Assembly: GCF_004959855.1 (NCBI RefSeq)
Contig: NZ_SPNT01000003.1
Location: forward strand, 248,001 to 312,000
DNA length: 64,000 nt
Origin: Nitratireductor sp. XY-223
GTDB lineage: Bacteria > Pseudomonadota > Alphaproteobacteria > Rhizobiales > Rhizobiaceae
Direction: 5' to 3'
Position numbers and translations under genes: made by a program
Notes under the pieces: model-generated
The model's input: the letters and a program-made list of their open reading frames with translations, nothing else
What the model was told of the DNA's origin: nothing
Database searches by the model: none
In this document: positions 17,715 through 28,220 of the stretch, one piece after another
Position numbering within the stretch: the stretch's first letter is position 1
How the letters are laid out: every line of letters starts with the position of its first letter

Positions 17715-18146
17715 CTATCGGACCGACCGGCAGTTGGCACCGTATATATGCCAGGGATCGAGCCCGGATATGCAGAATTCCACATTGTCGCCGATGCCTG
17801 CATAGCCTTGGCCGCTCTCGATCAGGAACCAGATGTAACGGGTGCGGCCGTCACTCATGGCCACCTGGCCGTGGCAGTAGCGCCGTGCGATCAGTTCGGT
17901 ATCGGTGCTCGGCGTGTATCGGTTCTGATGGATATTGAAATAGTCTTCGATCGCCAGGTCCAGATGCAGCACATTGCGGTCGGCAATGCTGAAACGGTGG
18001 CGAATCGTGCGCAGGACCGCGGGACTGTCACAGGCCTTGAACCAGTGGAGCCCGAATGCCTGCGCGGGCGCAACGGTGCCGGCAAGAATTCCGGGCACGA
18101 AAACGGAAACGGCAAGTACGAATCGCAAGGCGATGATGCGGAGCAT
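17715..18146 (-). CDS. Small secreted protein of unknown function
   Basis: A 143-residue protein with a clear signal peptide (cleavage likely after APAQA near residue 30). The mature part has four cysteines, suggesting disulfides, and central segments HRFSIADRNVLHLDLAIEDY and ARRYCHGQVAMSDGR. I do not recognise a named domain, though it looks like a conserved rhizobial exported protein. It is directly upstream of, and probably co-expressed with, the RNase T2 gene. Confidence 0.75.
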   Translation of the reverse strand: MLRIIALRFVLAVSVFVPGILAGTVAPAQAFGLHWFKACDSPAVLRTIRHRFSIADRNVLHLDLAIEDYFNIHQNRYTPSTDTELIARRYCHGQVAMSDGRTRYIWFLIESGQGYAGIGDNVEFCISGLDPWHIYGANCRSVR

Positions 18147-18279
18147 GAATTACGGTCCCCTCGTTGCTTGGCCGGCCACTGAGCCGGGAACGGATGTCTG
18201 CCTCTCCGCCGCGAAGGATGGGCCTCGATCGGCGCCGCGTCAAGCCTCGTATCGCCTCGCGCGCGCCTTTGAAGGCATA

Positions 18280-19131
18280 TTAGTGATCCCTGGCAATCCA
18301 GAAGACGGAATAGCCCGACCGCGCCGACTGGGCGAGGCAGTTTTCCAGCGCCGGCAGCAGGACCGCGAGCTCGTCTTCGAGCGTCGACGGTGCGTTGACA
18401 AAAATGATCCCCGAACCGCTGAGGCCGGCCGTCTCAACGGCATCGCACACATTCAGTTCTGCGCACAGGATCCTGGGAATTCCAAGCGCCTTCAGTTTTT
18501 CGTGAAATTCGGCGATCGGCGCACCGGCCCTGATCGGATACCACAGTCAATAGAGCCCCGACTGCCAGCGGCCATAGGCCCGGGCGAGCCCGTCCACCAG
18601 GCGATCGTAGTCGCCCTCCAACTCGAAAGGGGGATCGACAAGCACCACGCCGCGCCGTTCCTTTGGCGGCAGGTGAGCGCCGAGCGCCAGCCAGCCGTCG
18701 AGTGTCGTCACCCGCGTCTGATAGTCTCCGTCAAACAGGCTTCGCAGCGCTTCGCCATCCTGCGGGTGCAGTTCGATGGCCGACAGCCGGTCCTGTTCCC
18801 GGAACAGTTCCCGCACCAGTTTCGGAGAGCCGGGGTAGCGGGAGATGCCGTTGTCCGGGTTGAGCGCCCGAACCACGGAAAGATAGGGCTCCAGCAGCCG
18901 GTCGGCTTCCTCCGGCAGTCGCGCATTCAGGAGCCGGCCGATTCCGGCATGCCACTCGCCGGTTTTCTGTGCCTCCTCTGAGGTCAGGTCGTAAAGGCCG
19001 GCGCCGGCATGGGTGTCGACCACGCGGATGGCGTTTTCCTTGTTTTGCAGATGGGTGACGACGCGCGCCAGGGCAGCGTGTTTCAGCACATCCGCGAAAT
19101 TGCCTGCGTGATGGATATGCCTGTCGTCCAA
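18280..19131 (-). pseudogene. rlmJ: rlmJ (23S rRNA A2030 N6-methyltransferase) interrupted by an in-frame TGA
   Basis: The start matches RlmJ: DRHIHHAGNFADVLKHAAL, then VDTHAGAGLYDL (SAM site) and VLVDPPFE (catalytic DPPF/Y). After GRWQSGLY (194 residues) there is a TGA at 18547-18549. Reading on in the same frame gives LWYPIRAGAPIAEFHEKL, RILCAELNV, GSGIIFVNAPSTLEDEL and SVFWIARDH, then TAA at 18280. This is the expected RlmJ C-terminus, and the total of 284 codons equals the normal length. So one internal codon is a stop, where E. coli RlmJ, as I recall it, has Ala (TYALWYP). Either a nonsense mutation, a sequencing error or readthrough. Without readthrough the product lacks its last third. 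Confidence 0.85.
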
Positions 19132-19303
19132 ACTGACCTCGCGCCCCGTGTCTTGTTATGCAAGGGTGTTCTTGATGCACCCGCTTTACTGCAATGGCGG
19201 CGATTGCCGAATCGAAAGTGGCGGACAGCGGCCGCCCGAATCGGTTTTATCGACATCGCCTTTGCTCTATATGCCTTTCAACGTGTCAAAATTAGGGATT
19301 TGG

Positions 19304-21406
19304 ATGAGTCAGGCGACCTCGAATCACACCGGCTACACGGCCTGTCCGCACGATTGCCCGTCGACATGCGCCCTGGAGGTCGATCTCGTCGACGAGCGGA
19401 CGATCGGGCGCGTCCGCGGCTCGCGCGACAACAGCTACACCGCAGGCGTGATCTGCGCCAAGGTCGCCCGCTACGCGGAACGCGTCCATCATCCGGACCG
19501 TCTCTTGAAACCGCTTCGCCGTATCGGGGGCAGGGGAGACGGCGACTGGCAGGAGATCGCCTGGGACGACGCCCTGGACATAACGGCAGAGCGCCTGCTG
19601 ACGGCCGAGCAGCGACTGGGCTCGGAAACGGTCTGGCCCTACTACTATGCCGGCACGATGGGGCTTGTGCAGCGCGATTCGATCAACAAGCTGCGCCATG
19701 CCAAACGCTATTCCGGACAGTTCGACAGCATCTGCACGAATGCCGCCTGGACGGGGTTTTTTCTGGGCGCCGGGACGGTGGCCGGGCCGGATCCGCGCGA
19801 GATGGCCAAATCCGATTGTGTCGTCATCTGGGGCACCAACGCCGTATCGACGCAGGTCAATGTCATGACCCACGCGACCCGCGCGCGCAAGGAGCGCGGC
19901 GCCACGATCGTGGTGGTGGATATCTACGACAATCCGACGGCGAAGCAGGCGGACGTCAAGCTGATCCTGAAACCCGGAACGGACGGAGCACTGGCCTGCG
20001 CGGTCATGCATGTCCTGTTTCGCGACGGCCTTGCCGACCGCGACTACCTGGCGCGCTACGCGGACGATGCCGCGGGCCTGGAGGAGCACCTCAAATCCCG
20101 CGGACCCGATTGGGCGGCGGCGATCACGGGACTCTCCGTCGAAGAGATCGAAGCGTTCGCGCATCTCATCGGCAAGTCAAAGCGCACCTATTTCAGGCTC
20201 GGATACGGGTTTTCCCGGCAGCGCAACGGTGTCGTCAACATGCACGCGGCATCCTGCATCGCCACTGTCACCGGTGCCTGGAAATACGAGGGCGGCGGTG
20301 CCTTTCATTCGAACAACGCGATCTTCGGTCTCGACAAGTCCGAAATCATGGGCACGGCGCTGCGCGATCCGGGCATACGCCATCTCGACCAATCGCAGAT
20401 CGGACGCGTGCTGACCGGCGATGCCGGGGCCTTGCAGGGCGGCCCGGACGTCACCGCCCTGTTTATCCAGAACACCAACCCGATCAACGTTGCGCCCGAG
20501 CAGCGCAAGGTCAGGCAGGGCTTCGCGCGCGACGACCTTTTTGTCGCCGTACACGAGCAGTTCATGACCGAGACGGCCATGATGGCCGACATCGTCCTGC
20601 CGGCGACGATGTTCCTCGAGCACGACGATATCTACCGCGGCGGCGGCAACCAGTACATCGTGCTGGGGCCGAAGCTCATCGAGCCGCCGGACGGGCCGCG
20701 TTCAAACCTGGAGGTCGTCAACGAGCTGGCGAAGCGGCTGGGCGTTGCCGATCGGTCGGTGTTCGAGGCGGATGCCGAAACACTGATCGACGACCTGCTG
20801 CAGCGCTCCGGCCACGGGGACCTGGCGGCGCTCTCCGAAAACCGCTGGATCGACTGCCAGCCCGATTTCGAGACATCGCATTTCGTTCACGGCTTCGGCT
20901 GGCCGGACGGCAAATTCCGGCTTCGGCTCCGCTGGCAGGATGCGCAGGCGCCCAATCGGCCTCCTGAATCCATGGGCCCGCAAGGACCCCACGACCGGCT
21001 GCCGGCATTCCCGGATCATGTCGAACTCATAGAAACGCAGGACGAGGAACATCCTTTCCGGCTTGCGACCAGTCCGGCACGCACGTTCTTGAATTCGACG
21101 TTCAGCGAAACCGAATCATCGCGCAAACGGGAGGGTCGGCCGGAGGTGATGATCGCACGCACCGACGCGGCGAGCCTGCAGATCGCAGACGGGGACCTGG
21201 TGACCATCGGCAATGAGCGCGGCAGCGTGCGGCTGCATGCGCGCCTTGTCGACGGCCTGCAATCCGGCGTTCTGGTTTCCGAGGGTCTTTGGCCCAACCG
21301 CGCCTTCGTCGATGGAGAGGGCATCAACGTGCTGACCGGCGCCGACAGCATTGCGCCCTTCGGCGGCGCTGCGTTCCACGACAATCATGTCTGGCTGAGG
21401 ACCTGA
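19304..21406 (+). CDS. Molybdopterin-containing oxidoreductase with N-terminal 4Fe-4S site
   Basis: A 700-residue member of the DMSO-reductase superfamily. Cys14, Cys18, Cys22 and Cys51 form the N-terminal 4Fe-4S motif. Later come SICTNAAWTG (Cys144, a candidate Mo ligand by position), VIWGTNAV, LFIQNTNPIN, and a C-terminal pterin-binding domain (IADGDLVTIGNERGSV). There is no Tat signal, so it is probably cytoplasmic. No electron-transfer subunit is adjacent, and the substrate is unknown. The ATG at 19304 is chosen because of an AGGGA site and because the Fe-S motif follows at once. moaD/moaE in the same window would serve its cofactor. Confidence 0.88.
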   Translation: MSQATSNHTGYTACPHDCPSTCALEVDLVDERTIGRVRGSRDNSYTAGVICAKVARYAERVHHPDRLLKPLRRIGGRGDGDWQEIAWDDALDITAERLLTAEQRLGSETVWPYYYAGTMGLVQRDSINKLRHAKRYSGQFDSICTNAAWTGFFLGAGTVAGPDPREMAKSDCVVIWGTNAVSTQVNVMTHATRARKERGATIVVVDIYDNPTAKQADVKLILKPGTDGALACAVMHVLFRDGLADRDYLARYADDAAGLEEHLKSRGPDWAAAITGLSVEEIEAFAHLIGKSKRTYFRLGYGFSRQRNGVVNMHAASCIATVTGAWKYEGGGAFHSNNAIFGLDKSEIMGTALRDPGIRHLDQSQIGRVLTGDAGALQGGPDVTALFIQNTNPINVAPEQRKVRQGFARDDLFVAVHEQFMTETAMMADIVLPATMFLEHDDIYRGGGNQYIVLGPKLIEPPDGPRSNLEVVNELAKRLGVADRSVFEADAETLIDDLLQRSGHGDLAALSENRWIDCQPDFETSHFVHGFGWPDGKFRLRLRWQDAQAPNRPPESMGPQGPHDRLPAFPDHVELIETQDEEHPFRLATSPARTFLNSTFSETESSRKREGRPEVMIARTDAASLQIADGDLVTIGNERGSVRLHARLVDGLQSGVLVSEGLWPNRAFVDGEGINVLTGADSIAPFGGAAFHDNHVWLRT

Positions 21407-21409
21407 GCC

Positions 21410-22105
21410 CTACTCGTCGTCGATTTCGTGCGAGAATAGGACTGCGTCGTCGTCGGCTGACGGGTAGTCGCGCAGCAGGACCGTGCCGCTGTCGGTGATC
21501 TTGACCTTGCCTTCGGCCACCAACCTGAGCGCCGACGGATAGAGCCGGTGTTCGGCTTTCAAGACCCGTGCCGCGAGGGATTCGACGTCGTCATTCGGCA
21601 ACACCGGAACCGCCGCCTGCGCGATCAGCGGCCCTTCGTCCATCCCCTCGGTGACGAAGTGAACGCTGCATCCGTGCAACCGGACCTGATGGGTCAGAAC
21701 ACGCTGATGGGTGTCGAGGCCGGTGAAGCTCGGCAGCAGGGAAGGGTGGATGTTGATCATCGCACCCATCCATTTGGCGACGAAGTCACCCGACAACAGG
21801 CGCATGTAGCCGGCGAGACAGATAACGTCCGGCCGCATTGCCTCGAGCACGGCCTGAATCGCCGCCTCGTGCGATTCGCGATCCGCGTGGTCCTTGCGTT
21901 CGACAACATGCGTTGCAATGTGGTAGTCCGCCGCAAGCTGCAGGCCACCGGCATCCGCCTTGTCCGAAACCACGCCAACGATGCGGCAGGGAAAATCACT
22001 GGCCATGCTGGCCGAAATCAGTGCGCCGAGATTGGAGCCGCGCCCGGAAATCATCACGACGACGCGCTTGCGTTCGTTGGGGGACGGTTGGCGGGCGGCG
22101 TTCAT
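21410..22105 (-). CDS. purN: PurN: phosphoribosylglycinamide formyltransferase
   Basis: A 231-residue enzyme that formylates GAR with 10-formyl-THF in purine synthesis. It has [14 protein letters not shown] (phosphate binding), [18 protein letters not shown] (catalytic His and neighbours) and the [15 protein letters not shown] catalytic Asp loop. Its ATG overlaps the purM stop (ATGA), so the pair is translationally coupled. Its stop is 3 bases from the convergent molybdoenzyme stop. Confidence 0.97.
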   Translation of the reverse strand: MNAARQPSPNERKRVVVMISGRGSNLGALISASMASDFPCRIVGVVSDKADAGGLQLAADYHIATHVVERKDHADRESHEAAIQAVLEAMRPDVICLAGYMRLLSGDFVAKWMGAMINIHPSLLPSFTGLDTHQRVLTHQVRLHGCSVHFVTEGMDEGPLIAQAAVPVLPNDDVESLAARVLKAEHRLYPSALRLVAEGKVKITDSGTVLLRDYPSADDDAVLFSHEIDDE

Positions 22106-23169
22106 AAGGCGAGCGCGCCCTTGTAGAGAACACGTTCGCCATCGTTTTGCGCTACCAGACGGCCGAGCGTGACAACAGCTTCTCCAGCGGCGGCGAGGGC
22201 CTGGCGGACTTCAGGCGCATTTTCCTCGCTGACGATCGCGATCATCCCGATCCCGCAATTGAACGTGCGCAGCATCTCGGCGTTCTCGACGCCTCCGGTT
22301 CGCGCCAGCCAGCCAAAGACCGGCGGCGCGCTGACCGCGCCGAGATCCAGCTCGGCGGCCACGCCGTCCGGCAGGACTCGCGGGATGTTCTCGGGAAAGC
22401 CGCCTCCGGTGATGTGCACAAGCCCTTTGATCGCGCCTGTTTCCCTGATTGCCTGCAGGACGGGCCGCACGTAGATGCGCGTCGGGGTAAGCAACGCTTC
22501 GGCGAGCGGTTTATCGGCGTCGAACGGCGCCGGCGCGTCCCAGGACAGTCCGGCGGTTTCGACAATCCGCCGCACCAGCGAGAAGCCGTTGGAATGAATG
22601 CCCGAGGATGCGAGGCCGAGCAATACGTCCCCGGCGCCAATATCGCCGGATGGCAGCAAGGTGCCGCGTTCTGCCGCGCCGACGGCGAAGCCCGCCAGGT
22701 CGTAGTCCTCGCCGGAATACATGCCCGGCATCTCGGCCGTCTCGCCGCCGATCAGGGCGCATCCGGCATCGATGCAACCGCTGGCGATGCCGGCAACGAT
22801 GGCTTCACCCTGGTCGACCTCCAGCTTGCCGGTCGCCAGATAGTCGAGGAAGAACAGCGGCTCGGCGCCCTGCACCAGAAGGTCGTTGACGCACATGGCG
22901 ACAAGATCGATGCCCACCGTGTCATGGACACCCGACTCGATGGCGATCTTCAGCTTGGTTCCGACGCCGTCATTCGCGGCGACAAGCACCGGGTCCTCGA
23001 AGCCGGCGGCACGCAGGTCGAACAAGCCGCCGAAACCGCCGATTTCGCCATCGGCGCCGCTTCGGCGCGTCGCGCGTATATGGGGTTTGATTCGATCCAC
23101 CAGGCGGTTGCCGGCGTCGATGTCGACACCCGCGTCACTGTATGTCAGCCCGTTCGTGCGCTGCGTCAT
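22102..23169 (-). CDS. purM: PurM: phosphoribosylformylglycinamidine cyclo-ligase
   Basis: A 355-residue AIR synthetase, the step after FGAM in purine synthesis. It shows [32 protein letters not shown], and the later [16 protein letters not shown]. The open frame extends far upstream, but the start at 23169 ([17 protein letters not shown]) is the family N-terminus. It overlaps purN by the ATGA junction. Confidence 0.97.
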   Translation of the reverse strand: MTQRTNGLTYSDAGVDIDAGNRLVDRIKPHIRATRRSGADGEIGGFGGLFDLRAAGFEDPVLVAANDGVGTKLKIAIESGVHDTVGIDLVAMCVNDLLVQGAEPLFFLDYLATGKLEVDQGEAIVAGIASGCIDAGCALIGGETAEMPGMYSGEDYDLAGFAVGAAERGTLLPSGDIGAGDVLLGLASSGIHSNGFSLVRRIVETAGLSWDAPAPFDADKPLAEALLTPTRIYVRPVLQAIRETGAIKGLVHITGGGFPENIPRVLPDGVAAELDLGAVSAPPVFGWLARTGGVENAEMLRTFNCGIGMIAIVSEENAPEVRQALAAAGEAVVTLGRLVAQNDGERVLYKGALAL

Positions 23170-23513
23170 GCGCGTCCTCTGGCATAGCGTTCCGTTTCCG
23201 GGCGAAATGACATGTCCTGTCCCGCGAGGCAAGGCTCCGTCTGCATAAGCGGTCGACAAATGCGGTGCGGCCGGCGGTCGCCGGCTTCGCGCATTTCGAT
23301 GCAAAACGGACATATTTCTGGGTAAACCCTTGTACAGGCGTTGAATTTGTGGATGGACAAAACGACATATTGGGAATATTCGCCGAATCCGGCCCGATTG
23401 AACAAGCAACGGCTGCGCCGAAGTGGCGTCGGGAATTTCGTTTCCTGATGCAATCGTTGCTTGCGCTGGAGGGTTTGTGCAATGTGCGATTTTGCTCTGG
23501 GCGATCCTGACGC
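23170..23513. other. Divergent intergenic region between purM and a CDP-alcohol phosphotransferase gene
   Basis: 344 bases without a credible gene. It must hold the purM-purN promoter on the minus strand and the promoter of the group starting at 23514 on the plus strand. I see no riboswitch, strong inverted repeat or obvious operator; short frames inside lack family features. Confidence 0.55.
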
Positions 23514-24056
23514 ATGACGATACCGAATATTATAACCGTTTTGCGTTTCCTGATGGTGCCGGCAGTGGTCTATTCGCTGCTGGTCGGCGCAATGATGCCG
23601 GCCTTCGTGATTTTCGTCATTGCCGGCATCTCGGACGGCGTCGACGGATTCATCGCCCGCCACTACAACCAGCAGACGGAACTCGGCGCCTATCTCGATC
23701 CGATTGCCGACAAGCTGCTGCTGGTGACCGTGTTCATCATGCTGGCGATCCTCGGCCACCTGCCGCACTGGCTGGTGGTTCTTGTGGTGTCGCGCGACAT
23801 CCTGATTGTCATTGCCGTCATCCTGTCCAGCGTCATGTCGCAGCCGCTCGACATGAACCCGATCCTTGTTTCAAAAGCCAACACAGCCTTCCAGATCGCC
23901 TTGGCGGCGGTTGTGCTTGCGGAGCTCGCGTTCAATGTCACGTTCGGCGACCTTCGCGTGATACTGATCTATTTCGTTACGGCCTTGACCATCCTTTCGG
24001 CGGCGGCCTATCTCAAGGTCTGGATCGACCACATGGCCGGGGCTAACGGTCACTAG
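23514..24056 (+). CDS. CDP-alcohol phosphatidyltransferase family protein
   Basis: A 180-residue inner-membrane phospholipid enzyme with the full motif D-G-x2-A-R-x8-G-x3-D-x3-D ([10 protein letters not shown] to LDPIADK) and [12 protein letters not shown] at the N-terminus. It is a paralogue of pgsA at 12500. It could be a PgsA-like or cardiolipin synthase-type enzyme; sequence alone does not decide. It is followed 32 bases later by the AI-2E family gene. Confidence 0.88.
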   Translation: MTIPNIITVLRFLMVPAVVYSLLVGAMMPAFVIFVIAGISDGVDGFIARHYNQQTELGAYLDPIADKLLLVTVFIMLAILGHLPHWLVVLVVSRDILIVIAVILSSVMSQPLDMNPILVSKANTAFQIALAAVVLAELAFNVTFGDLRVILIYFVTALTILSAAAYLKVWIDHMAGANGH

Positions 24057-24088
24057 GACGATATGCGCGAATAATAGCGGGGTACGCC

Positions 24089-25216
24089 ATGGTAACGCAG
24101 ATCAGCAGGGCATCCCTGCGCAGGCAGGTCGTATTCTGGCTGTCCGCACTGCTTGCATTCGGCCTGTTTCTTTACGTTTTCCGGGGCATTCTCCTGCCGT
24201 TCGTCGCCGGCATGGCGCTGGCCTATTTCCTGGATCCTGTTGCCGACAAGCTGGAAAGCTGGGGCGTTTCGCGGCTCATCGCGACGATCCTGATTCTCAT
24301 CGCATTCCTGCTGATATTCGTCATCGCTCTGATGATCGTCGTGCCGATTCTTGCGAGCCAGGCGAGCGGTCTGATTTCCAAACTGCCCGAATACGCCTCC
24401 CAGCTTCAGTCGCTCATCGCTTCTGTCAATCTGCAATGGCTGGACAATTGGATCGGCTCCGAGCTTCCGGACCTGAAAACCGCCTTCGGTGATCTCCTGT
24501 CGCAAGGGGCCGGGCTCGTCGGCCAGCTGTTCCTGCAGGTGTGGAACTCCGGCAAGGCGCTTGCCGATATCGCCTCGCTGTTCGTGGTCACGCCGGTTGT
24601 CGCGTTCTATCTGCTGCTCGACTGGGACGACATGATCGAAGCGGTCGACCGGTGGATACCGCGCCGGCACTACGAAGCGGTGCAGGAGATTTCCACCGAC
24701 ATGAACAAGGCGATCGCCGGGTTCGTGCGGGGCCAGGGCAGCGTCTGCATCATCCTCGGTATCTATTACGCCGCGGGGCTGACGCTGACCGGGCTGAATT
24801 TCGGGCTGCTCATCGGCCTGTTCGCCGGCCTGATCAGCTTCATCCCCTATGTCGGTTCGATCGTCGGACTGGTGCTGGCACTCGGCGTGGCGCTGGTTCA
24901 GTTCTGGCCTGACTATGTCTGGATTGCGGTTGTCGCGGCGGTGTTCTTTTCCGGTCAGTTCATCGAGGGCAACATCCTGCAACCGCGCCTCGTCGGCCGC
25001 AGCGTCGGACTGCATCCCGTGTGGCTGATGTTCGCGCTTTTTGCCTTCGGTTCGCTCTTCGGCTTTGTCGGCCTTCTTGTGGCGGTCCCGGCATCGGCAG
25101 CGCTCGCGGTGCTTGTGCGATTTGCATTGAAGCGATATCTGGAAAGCGATCTCTACGACGACGCGACCGCATCGGCGGCCGTTCAGGACGATGCAGAAAA
25201 AGACGACGCGCAGTAG
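24089..25216 (+). CDS. AI-2E family transporter (PerM-like permease)
   Basis: A 375-residue polytopic inner-membrane protein of the PerM/YdiK/TqsA family. It has two N-terminal membrane segments, a helical soluble part (about residues 95-165), then several further membrane segments with GLLIGLFAGLISFIPYVGSIVG and the C-terminal GNILQPRLVGRSVGLHPVWLM family block. The substrate is uncertain, and the family name does not prove autoinducer export. Its end overlaps hdaA by 26 bases, an arrangement seen in related alphaproteobacteria. Confidence 0.92.
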   Translation: MVTQISRASLRRQVVFWLSALLAFGLFLYVFRGILLPFVAGMALAYFLDPVADKLESWGVSRLIATILILIAFLLIFVIALMIVVPILASQASGLISKLPEYASQLQSLIASVNLQWLDNWIGSELPDLKTAFGDLLSQGAGLVGQLFLQVWNSGKALADIASLFVVTPVVAFYLLLDWDDMIEAVDRWIPRRHYEAVQEISTDMNKAIAGFVRGQGSVCIILGIYYAAGLTLTGLNFGLLIGLFAGLISFIPYVGSIVGLVLALGVALVQFWPDYVWIAVVAAVFFSGQFIEGNILQPRLVGRSVGLHPVWLMFALFAFGSLFGFVGLLVAVPASAALAVLVRFALKRYLESDLYDDATASAAVQDDAEKDDAQ

Positions 25217-25919
25217 CGGTGACAAGGCGCCCGATCCGTCGGGCGGGCAATTGCCGCTCGAATTCGCACACAGCCCCAGCAGCAGCCGGGACGACCTCGT
25301 CGTTTCCGATCGGCTGAGTGCGGCGGTGGGGCTCGTCGACCTGTGGCCGCAATGGCCTTCGCCCGTCGTCATCCTCGCCGGACCCACCGGGGCCGGCAAG
25401 ACCCATCTGGCGAACATATGGGCAGGCCGGTCGGGCGCCGCGTCGGTCTTCGCCAAGGCCGATTCAGGTGAGGAGTTGGACCTTGCGAGCCGCGGTCCGG
25501 TGTTGATCGAGGACATTGACCGGCGCGGCTTCGACAATACACAGCTTTTTCACCTGATCAACACGGTGCGCGAAAACGAGACGAGCATGATGATCACGAC
25601 GCGCATCTGGCCGGCTGCCTGGCCCGTCACCCTGCCGGACCTTCGCTCGAGGCTGCGTGCGGCCACCACCGTGGAGATTGGCGAGCCGGACGATGAGCTT
25701 CTCGAGCAGGTGATCGAAAAACTGTTTGCTGACAGGCAGATAGTGATCGACCCTAAAGTAATATCCTATCTGGTGCAGCGCATGGAGCGCTCGCTGGACG
25801 CCGCACAGTGGATTGTGGCGCGCATGGATCGCCTGGCAATGGCCCGGCGAGGCAAAATAACGCGCTCGCTCGCGTCGGAAGTGCTCGCTGAAATGGAAGC
25901 GGACGGTTATGACACGTAA
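25191..25919 (+). CDS. hdaA: HdaA/DnaA-related regulatory ATPase
   Basis: A 242-residue DnaA-like AAA+ protein without the C-terminal DNA-binding domain. It promotes ATP hydrolysis by DnaA on the replisome clamp, preventing over-initiation. The N-terminus has QLPLEF (20-25), a beta-clamp binding motif. Walker A is GPTGAGKT (64-71), and Walker B is atypical (VLIEDIDRR). A sensor region (TTRIWPAAW, LPDLRSRLRA) follows. The start overlaps the permease gene, so the two are coupled. Confidence 0.93.
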   Translation: MQKKTTRSSGDKAPDPSGGQLPLEFAHSPSSSRDDLVVSDRLSAAVGLVDLWPQWPSPVVILAGPTGAGKTHLANIWAGRSGAASVFAKADSGEELDLASRGPVLIEDIDRRGFDNTQLFHLINTVRENETSMMITTRIWPAAWPVTLPDLRSRLRAATTVEIGEPDDELLEQVIEKLFADRQIVIDPKVISYLVQRMERSLDAAQWIVARMDRLAMARRGKITRSLASEVLAEMEADGYDT

Positions 25920-26000
25920 CTGTCATAGACTTTTTGCTGCGTGGCCATATCACGGTCCGCGATATAGGATTGAGCCACAACGGCCACAACGGAATGGCAC

Positions 26001-28211
26001 ATGGACGATCGGACCACGATAAGCCCCCTGGGCGACGCGGATATGTCGGCGGAAGCCCTCGAGGCGCTGATGAACAGCCCGGAGCGCTTCGTCAACCGCG
26101 AGTTCTCCTGGCTCCAGTTCAATCGCCGCGTCCTTGAGGAGACCCAGAACAACGCCCATCCGCTCCTCGAGCGGATCCGTTTCCTTTCGATCTCGGCGGC
26201 AAACCTGGACGAGTTCTTCATGGTTCGCGTCGCCGGTCTGGAGGGCCAGGTCCGCGAGGGTATCACCAGCCGTTCCGCCGACGGACGTACGCCGCTGCGC
26301 CAGCTCAACGAAGCGCTTGAGGAAATCGGCAAACTGCAGCTGGAACAGCAGGCATCGCTGGCTGTCCTGCAGCAGTATCTCGCCGAGGAAGACATCCTCA
26401 TCGTTCGGCCGGACGACCTCGGCAAGACCGATCTCGACTGGCTCAAGCAGGAGTTCCTGTCGTCTATTTTCCCGGTGCTGACACCACTGTCGATCGATCC
26501 GGCCCATCCGTTCCCGTTCATTCCGAATCTCGGGTTCTCCATCGTGCTCAAGCTGTTCAGCCGCCGCAAGCGCGAGCAGATGACGGCGCTGTTGCGCCTA
26601 CCGGTGGCGCTCAACCGGTTTGTGCGCCTTCCGGACAGCGACAATCAGGTCCGCTACATCACCCTCGAAGACGTCGTCGGGCAGTTCATCGAGACGCTGT
26701 TTCCCGGCTACAGCGTCATGGGGTCGGGAACGTTCCGCATTATCCGCGACAGCGATATCGAGGTCGAGGAAGAGGCCGAGGATCTCGTGCGCTTCTTCGA
26801 GCGCGCCCTCAAACGCCGTCGCCGCGGCTCGGTGATCCGCATCGAATTCGATTCAGAAATGCCGGAATCGCTGCGCTCCTTTGTGGCCACGGAGCTTAAC
26901 GTTCCGGAGGACCGCATTGCCGTCCTGCCGGGCCTGCTGGCCCTTTCGACGATCTCGGAGATCGTCGACACGCCGCGCGACGATCTGAAATTCGAGCCCT
27001 ACAATGCACGGTTCCCCGAGCGCATCCGCGAGCATGCCGGAGATTGCCTTGCGGCAATCCGTGAGAAGGACATCGTCATACACCACCCGTATGAGTCCTT
27101 CGACGTGGTCGTGCAGTTCCTGCGCCAGGCGGCGCGCGATCCCGATGTCCTGGCGATCAAGCAGACGCTGTACCGCACGTCCAACGACAGTCCCATCGTG
27201 CGGGCGCTTGTGGATGCCGCCGAGGAGGGCAAATCGGTGACCGCCCTCGTCGAGCTGCGCGCCCGCTTCGACGAGGAAGCCAATATCCGCTGGGCACGCG
27301 ACCTGGAGCGCGCCGGCGTGCAGGTGGTGTTCGGCTTCATCGAGCTCAAGACCCACGCCAAGATGTCGCTCGTGGTGCGCCGCGAGGAGGGCCGGCTGGC
27401 GAGCTACTGCCATCTCGGCACCGGCAACTACCACCCGGTGACAGCCAAGATCTACACCGACCTCTCGTTCTTCACCTGCGATCCCGACATCGCCCACGAC
27501 GTGGCCCACGTTTTCAACTTCATCACCGGCTACAGCCAGCCGACCGAGGAGATGAAGCTGCTGGTGTCGCCCGGTACCATGCGCACGCGACTGCTCGATC
27601 ACATCGAGGGCGAGATCGAACATGCCCGTAACGGCAGACCGGCGGCGATCTGGATGAAGGCCAACTCGCTGGTCGATCCGGCGACGATCGACGCGCTTTA
27701 CCGCGCCAGCCAGGCGGGGGTCGAAGTCGATCTTGTGATCCGCGGCATCTGCTGCCTGCGCCCGCAGGTCAAGGGCCTGTCGGAGCACATCCGGGTCAAA
27801 TCGATCGTCGGCCGGTTCCTGGAGCACAGCCGCATATTCTGTTTCGGCAACGGCAAGGGTCTGCCGAGCGCCGATTCCATCGTCTATATCGGCTCGGCCG
27901 ACATAATGCCGCGCAACCTCGACCGGCGGGTCGAGACGCTGGTGCCGCTCGAGAATCCGACCGTCAAGGAACAGGTACAGTCGCAGATCATGCTCGGCAA
28001 CCTGATCGACAACCAGCAAGGCTACGAAATACTTGCAGATGGCACATCGCGAAGGATGGATGTGCGCGAAGGAGAGGAGCCGTTCAACGCCCAGCACTAT
28101 TTCATGACCAATCCCAGCCTGTCGGGGCGGGGGGGTGCACTGGCATCAAGCGCGCCCAAGCTGATAGCGGGACTGGTTTCGCAGCAGAAAAGACAACGCT
28201 CAGAACGCTAA
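26001..28211 (+). CDS. ppk: Polyphosphate kinase 1
   Basis: A 736-residue enzyme that builds polyphosphate from ATP. The N domain begins [19 protein letters not shown], and the head and the two phospholipase-D-like catalytic domains follow. [12 protein letters not shown] holds the autophosphorylated histidine, and [11 protein letters not shown] and [17 protein letters not shown] are family blocks. It is 80 bases downstream of hdaA and 9 bases upstream of ppx, so synthesis and breakdown of polyphosphate are encoded together. Confidence 0.97.
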   Translation: MDDRTTISPLGDADMSAEALEALMNSPERFVNREFSWLQFNRRVLEETQNNAHPLLERIRFLSISAANLDEFFMVRVAGLEGQVREGITSRSADGRTPLRQLNEALEEIGKLQLEQQASLAVLQQYLAEEDILIVRPDDLGKTDLDWLKQEFLSSIFPVLTPLSIDPAHPFPFIPNLGFSIVLKLFSRRKREQMTALLRLPVALNRFVRLPDSDNQVRYITLEDVVGQFIETLFPGYSVMGSGTFRIIRDSDIEVEEEAEDLVRFFERALKRRRRGSVIRIEFDSEMPESLRSFVATELNVPEDRIAVLPGLLALSTISEIVDTPRDDLKFEPYNARFPERIREHAGDCLAAIREKDIVIHHPYESFDVVVQFLRQAARDPDVLAIKQTLYRTSNDSPIVRALVDAAEEGKSVTALVELRARFDEEANIRWARDLERAGVQVVFGFIELKTHAKMSLVVRREEGRLASYCHLGTGNYHPVTAKIYTDLSFFTCDPDIAHDVAHVFNFITGYSQPTEEMKLLVSPGTMRTRLLDHIEGEIEHARNGRPAAIWMKANSLVDPATIDALYRASQAGVEVDLVIRGICCLRPQVKGLSEHIRVKSIVGRFLEHSRIFCFGNGKGLPSADSIVYIGSADIMPRNLDRRVETLVPLENPTVKEQVQSQIMLGNLIDNQQGYEILADGTSRRMDVREGEEPFNAQHYFMTNPSLSGRGGALASSAPKLIAGLVSQQKRQRSER

Positions 28212-28220
28212 GAACGCTGA

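Noticed and set aside
18500-18580. Selenocysteine at the internal TGA of rlmJ
   Set aside because: No selenocysteine use is known for this family and no convincing downstream SECIS stem was seen; a mutation or sequencing error is more likely.
23170-23513. Riboswitch or purine operator upstream of purM
   Set aside because: No conserved core, stem arrangement or clear palindrome could be identified by eye.
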